Positions 45,307-56,458 of a DNA stretch of 64,000 nt are shown piece by piece (the stretch's first letter is position 1; the number at the start of each line of letters is the position of its first letter). Position numbers and translations under genes: made by a program. Origin of the DNA: Hypericum androsaemum (taxonomy: Eukaryota > Streptophyta > Magnoliopsida > Malpighiales > Hypericaceae); contig OZ023190.1 of the NCBI GenBank assembly GCA_963995505.1, positions 8,275,344-8,339,343 on the forward strand. The letters run 5' to 3'. The notes under the pieces were generated by a model, which worked only from the letters and a program-made list of their open reading frames with translations, did no database searches and was not told the origin of the DNA.

Positions 45307-46918
45307 TTGCTGGCAAAAAGGAGGAGATGGGTAATGCGGGTAGTGGTGATGTTACTGGTGCCCTGGGTATGATTATTTTGGATGAGCCGGCGGTTCCTGA
45401 TGTTATAGGCAAGCGCACAAGGTATCGTAGTAAGACCCTGAAGACTCCTTTTACGGGTGAGAATAAGAAGAAGAGGAAGAGGGGGGATAAGAACGAAGGA
45501 GTGACAGCTTCTGATGTTCCACAAATGGATTCTCCTTACCATCGTACGAGTGGAAATAAGGACAAAGGGGTAGCAGAAGCTGATGTTGTACCAGCAATGG
45601 TTCCTCCTCCTTGCTCTAAGAAGGTGAAAAAGGACAAAGGGAAAGAAGTTGAGTGGGCTGTTATGCATGAGTTGACCCCTACTAAGATTGAAGCACTTAA
45701 AAGGGAGGTAAAGGTTAACAACCCACCTCCCTGATACAATAAGCATGTTGAAAATTTTGTTAATCGACCAGAGGCGGCTGCGGATGCCAAGAAAGTGTTC
45801 ATGGAGATGACGGATGATATGCATGATGTTATCTGGCAGTATGCAATAAGGAAGAGACTAAATATGTCGTAAGTTGATTGTGTGAACGTCATTGATATGT
45901 GGGTGGTTGTGCAATATTTCTTAGCTGTGTTTTTTAATAATTTTACTGCTATGGCTTGCAGAGGGGAGATTTTTGGATGGGATGGTAATATCAGATTGGT
46001 ATGGGACGACACTGAATCTCTTGGCCCAATGATGTGGCTTTCATCAGCAGCTATAGATTGGTATCTCAGATATCATCTCAAAGGCATGAAAGCCCGTGGG
46101 GAGAATATTGATCGTGTGATACTCCCTATTTGGGTAGCGGTGAGTATCATACAATTGAATAATAATATTATAAACCATCGGATGATATCTGATGCTTTTG
46201 TATTTTATTTTTTTGATAAATGATTGTAGGAAAGGTGGTTGAAGCCTGAACATCCAAATATTGATGAAATTACCAACCCTCGTGATCATTTCACAGATAT
46301 TTAGAATACCATTAATGGGTTTTTCCCTTTTTTGAGGAAATCTGAAGACAAGAAGTGCATTCTATATGTAAGTTTCATTGTAGCTATTTTTTTTATAATT
46401 CTCAAGTTTTGTGTTGATTTTTATTTTCGTTTCTGTTACGTTGACAGTGGATCTTCCCATGGTTCCACGTTGATCACTTTTCTGTGTTCGTGATCGATGT
46501 TGCCTCAAAAGGTTATTTTGTCTTAGACAGCATGAATGTTGAACAGAAGGAGGAGGAGTTGATCAACCATGCACAGAAGATTTTTGGTCTTTTTATTTAC
46601 TTTCTGAGTGATTTCGGAGAAGTAAATGCTGAAGAATATGAATTCAGCATCTTGCATAATGTTCTAAAGCAACCCGACACCAGAAGTTGTGGAGTATATG
46701 CGTCCCTCTTCTGTGAACTATACACCAAACGCTGGCCATTGAATGAGATTGATCCAATGTACACAAGGAATTGGAAGATAAGTGCATTTCTCATTGAGCA
46801 CAGGAAGAATATGTTAAAGACAATGGTGGTGCATCCTGATAATCTTATGTTGCCATTGGTTGTGCAAGCTGCCATGAAATGGAGAGGGTCTAAAGGCAAG
46901 AAGAAGGGGCTTAAATGA

Positions 46919-47801
46919 TTGTGATACTCCACGGTTGAACGTTGTCCCTATTATACACTTTTTTGGTCAAACTATTGTTGAACATGCACCTAGTTATTAT
47001 GCTAAACATGTCCACGGTTTATTCGAATTGATGGTTGATATTACAGATCTATAGATTTTGTGTGCTTCTGATGTAATATAGCAAAACATTGGATGGTGTC
47101 TAATCGTAAAATAATAAACTATTGAATCGTAACATAGCAAACCATTGAATCGTAACATAGCAAACCATTGAACCTTGAGAGAGGAAACATTAAATATCTT
47201 TGTTATGTTTGTTATTGGGCAGGAATGTTCAAGTCTATCGCTAAGTGTTTGTTCAATTCTATCCCTAAACCCCTTATCATTGTATTGTAAAAAAGCCAAC
47301 CATTATATCATCACATAGCAAACCATTGAATCGTAATATACCAAACCATTGAATCGTAACCTAGTAAACCATTGAATCGTGAAATAACAAACTATTGAAT
47401 CGTAACATAGCAAACCATTGAATCGTAACATAGCAAACCATTGAATCGTAACATTACAAACCATTGAATCATAACCTAACAAACCATTTAATTATTAAAG
47501 AACAACCCACTGTATTAAAAGAACAGTAATGTCATTAATCAATGTATCCACAGTATCAGAATGTATGAGAATGAACATAATATATATAAAAATCTTGTTA
47601 TTGGGCAGGATTGTTCAAGTCTATCGCCAAACATTTGTACTTTGCCTTTTTGTTCATACGTCCAATCTCATTTTTACTCTTTATTCTATTCTTTAACTTC
47701 CTTGGATTCTCTCTCATCTTTAAAGTTTTGCCAAGTTGTTGAGATGTTGATGTCTGAAAATTATCTGGTTGCGCTGATTATGTTTGAGCTTCTCTACGTT
47801 G
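46919..47801. repeat. Spacer between the two convergent MULE genes with a 23-bp minisatellite
   Basis: From about 47090 to 47180 and 47290 to 47500 the unit AACCATTGAATCGTAACATA(GCA) recurs, with tandem copies at 23-bp spacing near 47322, 47345, 47368, 47391, 47414, 47437 and 47460. The rest shows no convincing gene. TGTTGAACATGCACCTAG at 46976-46993 also occurs at 43256-43273, before the first mapped exon. Confidence 0.85.
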
Positions 47802-48223
47802 TCAGATTTGATGTCTTACAGTAACAATTAGCTCTTCCATAATATTGATATTCTGGGCATCCAATAAGGCTTCATCTGTCAACTCCAGTAGCTTGCATTT
47901 TACTTTATTGAAGCTTTCGTTGTTGTTACTTTTCTGACTGCTTCTTAAAGGGAGCTCGGATTCCTCCAGTCCATCCTTTGCTTTTATTGTCCACCTTTTC
48001 ATAACATAATGGTTAGGCAGCTCTCTTAATTCTTCTTCTCCTAAGGATCTCAAAGCCCCCATGACTATTAATATGTGTCTGTAAAATAGTCCAACTGTTT
48101 CATACAAACGGCATGTGCATGTGAGTATCATTTGTGACTTGTGAACCTGCACCATTCTCTCATCTAGCTTAACTAAAGGGTCTTCCTTTGAAAGTGTGTA
48201 GACATTGTAGTGTCTAATGTGAT

Positions 48224-48335
48224 CTGCACATGGTATTAACAAAGACCATCTAATCATCAAAGAACAAATCATTTAATCATGGCAGAACAAACCATTAAAT
48301 CATAACACAATAAACATGACAGTGATAAAGCATAC
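48224..48335 (-). other. Intron of the transposase gene with AACCATT-type repeats
   Basis: The donor is ACAG|GTATGC and the acceptor ATGTGCAG|ATC (minus strand). On + the intron shows ACCATCTAATCATC, TCATTTAATCATGG and ACCATTAAATCATAAC at ~23-bp spacing. Phases on both sides agree (phase 1). Confidence 0.75.
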
Positions 48336-49081
48336 CTGTGAGATGTTGGTTATCCCATTGTAGCTCTATCATGTAGGCAGCAGATTGATCGTATTATTCC
48401 TGAAACTTTTCATACATGCAATGTGTATAGACTTCTTCTGAATTTAGCAATTGGTTGCATCTATTTTTGTTGTTGCGCCTCTTATCCTTGGAGTCATAGT
48501 CGGCCTTAGCTACTTCATGCCTTCTGCCATCCAAAAGATGGTTAAAATGTATGAAGAACTATAGGAGGTTGTATTCGGGTTGTAGATACCGCCTTATAAT
48601 GTTGTTGAAGGATTCAACGACTTGTGTTGTGACCATCCCAGCGGTGAAGTATTGCTTAACCCATGCAGATGACCATTTTTTTGTTGATTTGTGTATTGTA
48701 TTCAGCCATTTGTGTCCAACAGAGTTGAAACACTCTTGTATCATGAGATTCCATACATAATTAAACTCTTCCTCATCGTCTACCTCATTTATCATATAAA
48801 GGAATTTGCTACCTTAGATGTGTATAGACGGCTAAGATGTTTCTTCGCGTTCTCTAGTATATGCCATGTACATAGACAATGGTACATATTTGGCAGCTCA
48901 GACTCGATGGCATTAGATATTTCTGCATCCTGGTCAGTGAAGATCATTTCTGGTGCTTTGTCATTCATGCACCTTAAGAAAGTTTTGAACAACCATCGAA
49001 ATGAATCTATTTTCTCATCAAACAGAAGAGCTGCACCAAAAATGCAGCCCATATGATGGTTGTCATATCCAACTAATAGTG

Positions 49082-49225
49082 CTGCATGAGGTGAACAAAC
49101 CATTCAATCAGAACTGAACAAACCATTCATTCGGAACTGAACAAACCATTCAATCGAAAAGAATGAACCATTCAATCGTAACTGAAAAAACCATTCAATC
49201 AGAGTTGACCAACTATTCAACATAC
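49082..49225 (-). other. Intron of the transposase gene with AACCATT-type repeats
   Basis: The donor is TTAG|GTATGTTG and the acceptor CTCATGCAG|CAC. Joining gives NYQPL-ALLVGYDNHH, which matches the expected conserved segment. On + it carries about five ACCATTCAATCG/ACCATTCATTCG copies at ~23-bp spacing. Almost the whole intron is repeat. Confidence 0.85.
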
Positions 49226-50029
49226 CTAATGGCTGATAATTTTTGTTTGTTCGGTATGTTGTGTCGAAGCAGTTTGCATCACCAAAACATTTATAGTCCA
49301 TCCTCATCCTTCTGTCAGCCCAAAAAATGTTTGCAATCCTTTCTTCACAGTTTACTTCTATATCATAATAAAAAGATGGATTTTGGTATGCTTTTGTTCT
49401 GAAATATTCGAGCAGGGCAGTAGCTTCACCTCCTTTCATTGCCCTTTGTCTTCGACTGCCCAGATGGTTTTTTAGATCCACGTGAAGAAAACCAAGATGT
49501 TGCTTACCTCCAGCAGCTGATGACATCAGCTCATAAGATGATCTTAGTGGGATACCTATTTGATTATTTAGGTTAGCTATGTGTTGCTGAATAAGATTGA
49601 GAGCTCTGGCTGATCTGTGCATATTGGAACACGCCTCAGAGTGTAGCTCGTGATCATTATGTTCAACAACCCATTTCTTTAAATAATAAGCTGCTGTCTC
49701 TATCGAATAATGGAAATAAATCATTGCACGACACCCAACTCTTTCCTCTCTTTGATCATAAGGCCGAGCATCTTTCTCTTTTAAATTCTTAGATGGCCGA
49801 CAAAAACCATCTTTGTTGCAGACGTATTTGACATAATATATGTTATTCAGGCCATTGATAATCCGTCCTCTCCTATACTGAATACGTACACCAAATCCTT
49901 TTTGGTGGGCGTAAGAGTAGTAAAATTCTCGCAGATGTTCAGGGGTGACAAACTATTTTTCTTTCCAGAATTCTTCTTTTTCCAGTTATTCCAATTTTGA
50001 GTCTTCATAAAAGAAAAACTGAATAAATA

Positions 50030-50245
50030 ACTTAATTATAACTGAACAAACTATTAAATCATATCATGACGAACCATTCAATCGTAACTGAACTAACCAT
50101 TAAATCATATTAGGAGGAATCATTCAATCGTAATATATCAATCGTAACATAACAAACCATTAAATCATATCATGAAGAACTATTCAATCATACAAAACGA
50201 ATCATTAAATCATATCATGACGAACCATTCAATCATAAAATAATA
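50030..50245. repeat. AACCATT-type repeats upstream of the FAR1-domain exon
   Basis: On + it alternates ACTATTAAATCATATCATG, ACCATTCAATCGTAACTG and near variants, about eight copies. The position suits the first intron of the minus-strand transposase gene, between the tentative first exon and the FAR1 exon. Confidence 0.75.
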
Positions 50246-50877
50246 ATAACTGCATCTTTAGTACGAAGACGAGCTACGAGCTTCAGGCTAATAGTTACCT
50301 CTCTGGGATTGGATAGGCAAAGTTTTTGAACCGTGTTGATTTGAACATGCTATCTCGCCCGTTTGTTGCTCTAGATCTGCAAGAGTTTTAGATTTCGATG
50401 TTGATTTTCAAAACAGATGGGTGTAGTTCGATGTAGGGGAGAGGGATGGAGGAGATCGACTAACCTTCAATGGTCGAAGTTTCTTTCTCTATAATTTGAA
50501 GATCCATTACCGTCTTTTGTGTTTCTTCTTGGGTTATTGCAGTAGTTTGTTGCTCTGTAATTTGAAGATCCATGGATGGTTGCAGTAGTTTTTGCAGTTC
50601 CAATCGCCGCACCTTTTGGTGTGATCTAGGGTTTCTAATCTGCAGATGGTGAGAAAATGGGTGTTTATCCTTTTTTGTTTTGATCCTGATGAGGAAGGAG
50701 GAATTGGATACCACAAAATCTGCTTGTCAACCGCTTTGTCCATTTTTTAAGTGGGGATTTCCATTTTGAAATAGCCACACGCGTCGCATGTGGTGTGGAT
50801 ATTTTAACCATAATACCCTCGCCTCCTCTTGCGTGCGTCTGGGCCTTATAAACATTCAGGCCGGTTCTGGATAATGG

Positions 50878-50899
50878 GCCCAGGACCAAATCGCGACCC
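50878..50899 (-). repeat. Right terminal inverted repeat of the MULE
   Basis: Read on the minus strand it begins GGGTCGCGATTTGGTCCTGG and pairs with 42615-42636. The segment 50715-50877 inside it shows no gene and would hold the transposase promoter and leader. Confidence 0.75.
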
Positions 50900-50908
50900 C
50901 GCACGTAT
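50900..50908. repeat. Right target-site duplication of the MULE (CGCACGTAT)
   Basis: It matches the left copy CACACGTAT at 8 of 9 positions and is followed by AGATTCTACCAC, exactly as in the empty site at 57591 on. Confidence 0.85.
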
Positions 50909-52765
50909 AGATTCTACCACTTAAATGATGTACTCAAGTAAGTGATTAAATAGGAAGGTGTACTAATTAAATTAATGCCGATCACCTATTATTTGAAAAG
51001 ATTTTGATAGAAAGTTAAAAGAAATATAGGAACTTATTAAACAAAAGAAGGTAACTAGTTTATTTAAATGATAATTCTATATTACCAAAAAAGTGAACCA
51101 AATAAAATAGAAGAAATAGATGGAAGTACACCGAGAAAAAGGAGAGGGAATTTAGTGAGGTAATGTCATCCAATTTATTAATGGTTTCGTTATTTATTTT
51201 GAGACTAAGATTAGTACTTTCAACGTTAACGTAACAGTTGAACTATTAGCCAAAGATTGTAAAGTTGGAAAATCTTATGTTGCTATTTATGTGAACATTA
51301 GATTGAATTTACTAGGTGTGGTGGAAATCGGTTGCATTAAAATTATGATGTTTTGTACCCTTCCTTATTTGAAGGAGGTTGTGCATATGATTGATGTTGT
51401 GGAAACTAGAGGATTCAAGTATTCGCACACAAGGAACTCAATTTCGAGGAGATTTGGTTGTTGGCCGTTTCGTCAAATCGGTAAACAAATAATGTGTGAC
51501 TCGTACTTTATTTGGCGTACTCTATTTATTTATTATGATTTGAATATGATATTGTTAGTGCATATTGTGCATTTTTCATATGAACATTATGATGTGACAT
51601 TATGATTTGTAAGTGTTTGATTAATTTGGTCTCGAGTGGGCACTAGAGATGTTGGTTTGTTCATTGGACATATTTGATTCGTTTGGAGCCTATGAATTTG
51701 TGTAATATGAATAACTAAATGACATAGATAGCGCCGCTATGTGATATGTTGCCTACGGCGGGCAGAACTGTTTGGCTGATGAGGTTGGTCTGATATGATA
51801 TGGTTGCCTACGGCGGGCAGAACTATTTGGCCGATGAGGTTGGTCTAATATGATATGGTTGCCTACGGCAGGGAGAACTATTTGGCCAATGAGATTGGTC
51901 TGATATGATATGGTTGCCTACGGCGGGCAGAACTATTTGGCCGATGAGGTTGGTCTGATATGATATGGTTGCCTATGACGGGCAGAACTATTTGACCGAT
52001 GAGGTTGGTCTGATATGATATGGTTGCCTTCCGGCGGGCAGAACTATTTGGCCGAGGAGGTTGGTTGATGATGGTGTCTTTGAGATATGGTATCCTCGTG
52101 TCGGGGTTAGAGTGACACTATCTAGATCTTACCGAATATTCATCAGTTCTGCTATATGATATTGGAATTATGTGTCATGTGTCAAATTGTGTAGTTTGCT
52201 CATGTTTCTACGACTTTGTGATTATATGCTATATTTGGTCATCTAGTAAGTATGACTTTTGAACAATTTATATTTCCGCATAATTTATTTGCCATGTTAG
52301 TTATATGCATGTTTTAGGTCTGTTGTGCATTGAGTAGCTAAATAGATTGCGATGCATATCTTATTTGTTTACTGAGTGTTCCAAAACACTCATTCCCCCC
52401 TCTCACCAGTTTTGCAGGAACTCAAATACGAGTTGTATTGGTTCGGAGATCTACTCTGATCGTATAAGTCTGCTTTATTCTCTGGGACTGATCTGGAGGT
52501 CTCCAATTTGTATTTTTTTCATCGATCTAGAAGCTCCGTAGTCACATGATTTGTTTTGATCTTGGGAAGTATGTATAATAAAGAAAAAGCTTGGCTTATA
52601 TTTTGTAAATTTAGAATATGAAACTAAAGATCATTAAGTCATAATTTTATATTTAAATACTTATGATTATAAATTTGAATACGTTAGAGGCTGGCTAGAT
52701 TTATTTTGTGATTAAAGGAGTCGAAGTTTAGCGCCGGTCACCGACCACAGATTTGGGTCGTGATA
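50909..52765 (+). repeat. 5' LTR of Tekay-like element, right piece
   Basis: It continues the LTR after the MULE and matches 57600-59271: AGATTCTACCACTTAAA, GGAAACTAGAGGATTCAAG, TCTAGATCTTACCGAAT, CAGATTTGGGTCGTGA. It ends GGGTCGTGATA where the 3' LTR has GGGTCGTGACA. It contains six copies of a 55-bp tandem repeat. No gene is seen; short frames near 51291 are copied in the 3' LTR and look incidental. Confidence 0.88.
51743..52072 (+). repeat. 55-bp tandem repeat, six copies, in the 5' LTR
   Basis: Units start at 51743, 51797, 51852, 51907, 51962 and 52017. Core: GATATGGTTGCCTACGGCGG then GCAGAACTATTTGGCCGATG. The last unit is diverged (CCTTCCGGCGGG). The 3' LTR has only three units (58423-58583). 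Confidence 0.9.
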
Positions 52766-52769
52766 GACT

Positions 52770-52787
52770 TGGTATCAGAGCTCTAGG
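52770..52787 (+). promoter_or_regulatory. Primer-binding site, initiator tRNA-Met type
   Basis: TGGTATCAGAGCTCTAGG lies four bases after the LTR end. TGGTATCAGAGC is the standard complement to initiator tRNA-Met used by Tekay/Del and many Copia elements. It fixes the plus orientation. Confidence 0.85.
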
Positions 52788-55700
52788 TTAGAGCCTTGTT
52801 TGAATTATTGGGTGTCGAGTATCATAAGTTGTGCTATGGAGCATAGGATTCCTCATATCTTTGTGTCCCTTCTATCTGTGTCATTTGCTCATGCCTTAAT
52901 CTTTTCTGTGTTATGGAAGATTTGTTTATGTTTGAACATGTTGGTGTGATAAATTGAAAAGTTGTTTGAGATGTTTATGTTTGAGATTCTTATGTGAGGA
53001 ATTTATGTGATACATTGTTGATATGACGAGGCATTTACTCTACATTTTGGTGAGAACTCGGGTCCTGTTTGTATATTTATTTCTTTGAAGAGCCCATTTG
53101 AGTATATATATTTATATATATGAAATCATTCCTTGGGTGAGATTTTGATGAAGTGACTGATCACCACTTTGTCCAAATCATCTAAACGCCCTTATATATT
53201 TGATTTCTTCCTATGTATATTGGGTCATTGGTTTGAGTCTCACCAAATGTTTGAGTTATGTCTTCGTGAATTCTTCTAGATTGTTTATTTGTGCATTGAG
53301 AATCTGCTTTTGCGTTAAATATGTTTGAAAAGAGGAAATTATGAGATTAAGCTACATGGAATAAATTTGAAATATTTATAGGGAGCTAAGATTAAGTATG
53401 ACATTTGGTTTGTATTTGGTTTAAATTATGGTCATGCATTTGGAAAGAGAACATTTGATAAAATTTTGATAAGATAATTTGCACAATGGTTATGGACAAG
53501 ATAGTCCAACAACATAAAGTGTAAATGGTTAATAGTATTGACCAAACTACAAAAGTTTATAATTAGATTCAGGAAAGAAATTTCAGAGGCTAAAAGAAAG
53601 TCATCTGAATTTGAGTAAAGCTTCTCTTTGTAATCAGATAATGATCCAATGCATATAATCTAAGTCTTGAAGAATGTGAGGTAGAATTTTGGCATAAAAC
53701 TTTGATAATCTACAAATCAGTTAACTTACAGTTATAATAAGCACATCAATATTGAGATAATGTTGTGCAAGCTCTATAAGAGAGCAGGAAGTAAATGTTA
53801 CTTGTACAAGAAAAGATTTGAGTAGTGAAAATTTAATAAACGTTAGCTCAAAAAAAAAGGGAAAAGTAAGTATGGCAAAGTAAATTTGGGGGTAAAAATA
53901 TCAATTTTGTAATGAGTTTATGTGAAACTTAATGAAACTATTTGGTTAGTGAAATACGAAACAAGGAAAGCGAGAGCCTAAAAGGAAGTATGTGAAAGTA
54001 ATTTCTTTAAGAAGTAGAGGATAAAGAAATATAATAATAGGAATTTTCATGGTATGTAGACTTTGGAACCTATGTTTGATTATACAAATTTTGATATGTG
54101 AAGTTATAAGATATGAGTGACTTAGTAGTCACTAAAGTTGTGTGATAGTATGAAAACAAATTACAACAAAATTTGGGTTCAATCTTTAGAAAATTTTAGG
54201 GAGATGAAAACTTGTATGTGTTTTGATGGAAGTATTTGTTGATACTACTCCATCAAGTAAACCCTTAAGCATTTATGTGGTTTAAATTTTTTTTTGGTTG
54301 AACTATCTACAAAACACTAGAACTATAATATCAATTGGACATCTTCAACAAAAGAGATGATAAAATTATTAAAGTATGCTATTGCCTTTTTAAGATTAAA
54401 GTTTACGAAGGATAGTATTTGAGGATACGAAAGATATTTGCTAAGATCCGAGATCTTTGCTATGAATTTTGGTCAAATTATATTTGTAAACTCAATAAGC
54501 CAAAAAGATAGATTATGGAAAAATTGAAAGGCAAGAAAATTTAAGTTATGAAAGAAAATTTTTAAGTTTTTGTGTATATAGGAATAGTTTGGATATGGAA
54601 GTAAAAATTAAATAATGTGATGACTTCGCAATGGAAAAATATTATGGCTTATGCCACTATAAAGTATGAATTTATTAAAGAAAAATGGTTAAGCAAACTT
54701 AATGAACCAAGATTCAGGTTAGTAAAAGCTTAAAATTAGTTTGTCAAATTGTAAGATGAATGGAAAAAAGTTTTATGCTAATGGAAGAGGACATAGTCAA
54801 CACAATCTTTAGAACTTAGCATATGCGCTAAGAGGTAGCGATATGTTATCTGGTTCATCAATACGATAAAAAATATTATAAGGATTATAATTCGAGTGCT
54901 AAAGCCTATTAAAAATAGGTATAAGATTTTAATAAAATATTTAGTGTATATAGAAAATGTAGAAGAGCACAAGAAGAACTAATAATTAATCTTCAGGCAA
55001 CCATTAATTGTATGTTAAGTTTATCTGAATAAGAGTTTTGGTGGCATATAAAGGAATTTTTGGGAGCTTGATATCTATGATGAGGTGTTCATGGATCTAA
55101 GAGCACTAAAAGATTACAATATTAGAATCCTTGAGGTGATGAAATGATATAATTAGTTGTTAAAAACTTTTGGTTCTATCATGAGGACAGAGCCTTTGGG
55201 AATTAATGAATCAAATGAGTATATAATTTTGGTACATCCGGGTAATTGAAATTAATTAGTAAAGCTACCAAATGTATGGTCTAGAATGATGTAAATAAAT
55301 ATTTAGTAAGAACTTCCAAATGCATAACCTAAAGAAATTAAGGATAACTTAATGAAAGGATTATAAAAATTACACAAGATTTAAGATATATGAAGATAAC
55401 CAAGTTGAAGAGCAATAAGGAAGTTTGAGTCGAAGAAAGATAATGGAAAGAAATAATAGAAGTTGCAATTAATTTCTTGGTAATGTTAGAAACTATTATA
55501 TTTGGAATTAGAGAGAAATGTGCATGACAAAAATTAAGAGCAATAGGCTTGAAGCTTGGTGAGACTGTGCCATGTCAATTGGATTTTTCTATAATACAAA
55601 AAGGGTATAAGGTCATTCATAAAGATTAGAATATGGTTCAAGTGAACTTTGTATTTTCAGTTCAAAGAGGAAAATATACAAAGTTTATTAAGGGAACACA

Positions 55701-56117
55701 CGTGTTCCTCAAGGTATCACCTATGATACGAATAATAAAATTTAGAAGAAGTAAAATCCTCAAAACTGAATACATTGACTAATTTGAGAATTTGGAACAA
55801 ATTGGTCAATGGCATGTTGGCTTTGTCACAACAATGGTGACATTGTCACGTATTTATATGACACTGCTCTTGTTCGAAGCCACAAATAGTTTAGATTAAA
55901 AATAAAAATGATATAATGAAAATGTAAAAAGGAATTTTAGATCATAAATTTTGAAAGTGTCGGAATAAAGAGCTTTGGATTTGTAAAGTATGCTAGAAAA
56001 AGTATTTACAAGCTAAGATAGCGTCGGACATGTAGGAGATACAAATTAAGTATCCAATTACTAGAAAGACAAAATAAGTAAACTTGGATTGAATAAATTC
56101 GGAGACCGAATTTTTAT

Positions 56118-56130
56118 AAGGAGGGGAGAA
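56118..56130 (+). promoter_or_regulatory. Polypurine tract before the 3' LTR
   Basis: AAGGAGGGGAGAA ends directly at the LTR start TGTAATATCC. This is the expected plus-strand priming site. Confidence 0.8.
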
Positions 56131-56458
56131 TGTAATATCCGATAGGTGAATTAAACTTTGTTAGGTTTATTAAAATATTTTAAATTACCATGTAAGATAA
56201 ATATACAATGTAAAAAAATAAATGTGGCTGAATTGTCCACGATAATAAATATTCAATTATAAATTGGGATGAGAATCGTGTAAAAAAAAATACCAACAAT
56301 ACATTTCAAAAAAATGGTAGTATGATGTTGGATTGTCTCGAATCCAATTCAACAATTATGGAAGTAGGGTAAAACAAATATATGAAAATAAGTTCCTTGA
56401 CCTTACCTCTTTGAACAAAGGATAAGGATCCTTAAAAAAAGAAAAAGGCAACCAGGAC

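Larger units (their letters stand above)
43332..46918 (+). pseudogene. Ulp1-like (C48) cysteine protease gene of the MULE, six exons, broken
   Basis: Exons with matching GT..AG and phases: 43332-44093, 44203-44594, 44758-45868, 45962-46139, 46230-46367, 46448-46918. The likely start is ATG 43371 (MKELNCRLFGPQ). Exon 1 encodes a helical domain (LYILYDIGVFLAPTTSDVV) resembling the N-terminal domain of plant Ulp1-transposon proteins. Exon 2 begins with a coiled coil, then a Glu/Gly-rich linker. Exon 3 has a tandem duplication and a Lys-rich basic stretch. The last exon is the protease: His in WFHVDHFSVFVID, Asp in VLDSM, Gln and Cys in LKQPDTRSCGVY, so the His-Asp-Cys triad is complete. Defects are a frameshift between 44203 and 44460, another near 44970 (G run), TGA 45732-45734 and TAG 46302-46304. 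Such enzymes cleave SUMO-like proteins. What they do for transposons is unknown. Confidence 0.85.
47802..50714 (-). pseudogene. FAR1/MURA-type MULE transposase gene, several exons, broken
   Basis: Mapped minus-strand exons: a first one around 50714-50469 (MDLQIT words, donor GAAG|GTTAGT, tentative); ~49955-49226; 49081-48336; 48223-47802. The FAR1 zinc domain is present: EFYYSYAHQKGFGVRI, YVCNKDGFC, VGCRAMIYF, then HNDHELH. The DDE-type core follows: CFDTTYRTN, IFTDQDAE and TQVVESFNN supply D, D and E. The SWIM finger reads CTCRLYETVGLFYRH: the third Cys is Tyr (TAC, 48083-48081). Introns 49225-49082 and 48335-48224 have GT..AG and keep phase. Defects are stops TAA and TAG just upstream of the FAR1 domain, a one-base frameshift near 48800, TAG 48561-48559, TAA 48396-48394 and the SWIM change. 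The protein would bind the MULE ends and move the element from the nucleus's DNA. This copy cannot. Confidence 0.85.
42615..50899. mobile_element. Mutator-like element (MULE) with Ulp1-like and FAR1-type transposase genes, 8285 bp
   Basis: The termini are short imperfect inverted repeats. The left is GGGTGCGGATTCGATCCTGG. The right, read on the minus strand, is GGGTCGCGATTTGGTCCTGG. 17 of the first 22 bases match, with no long terminal repeat beyond. A 9-bp target duplication flanks it, and the unoccupied site survives in the other LTR. Inside, a Ulp1-type cysteine protease gene runs on + (43332-46918) and a FAR1/MURA-type transposase on - (47802-50714), facing each other. MULEs carrying Ulp1-like genes with weak terminal repeats are a known plant class (Kaonashi-like). 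Both genes are broken, so this copy is not autonomous. Confidence 0.9.
52766..56130 (+). pseudogene. pol: Decayed internal region of the Tekay-like element
   Basis: AT-rich, with no reading frame of note on the plus strand. A recognisable trace is near 55691-55800, where one frame reads THVFLKVSPMIRIIKFRRSK then a stop, which resembles the integrase C-terminal GDxVFLKVSPM region of Tekay-type elements. Upstream, ILVHPGN near 55230 may be the integrase zinc-finger start (low confidence). At 3.4 kb it is shorter than a full gag-pol. Either sequence was deleted or this was a non-autonomous form. It is far more decayed than the LTRs look, so it may have been defective before its last copying. Confidence 0.5.

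Noticed and set aside
47561..47824. 87-codon forward frame between the convergent MULE genes
   Set aside because: Its end overlaps the transposase terminus on the other strand, with no recognisable motif or splice context.
51291..51605. 104-codon frame in the Tekay-like 5' LTR, with a partial copy at 58035-58295
   Set aside because: Inside LTR sequence, copied because LTRs are copies. The second copy has lost its start region and no domain is recognised.
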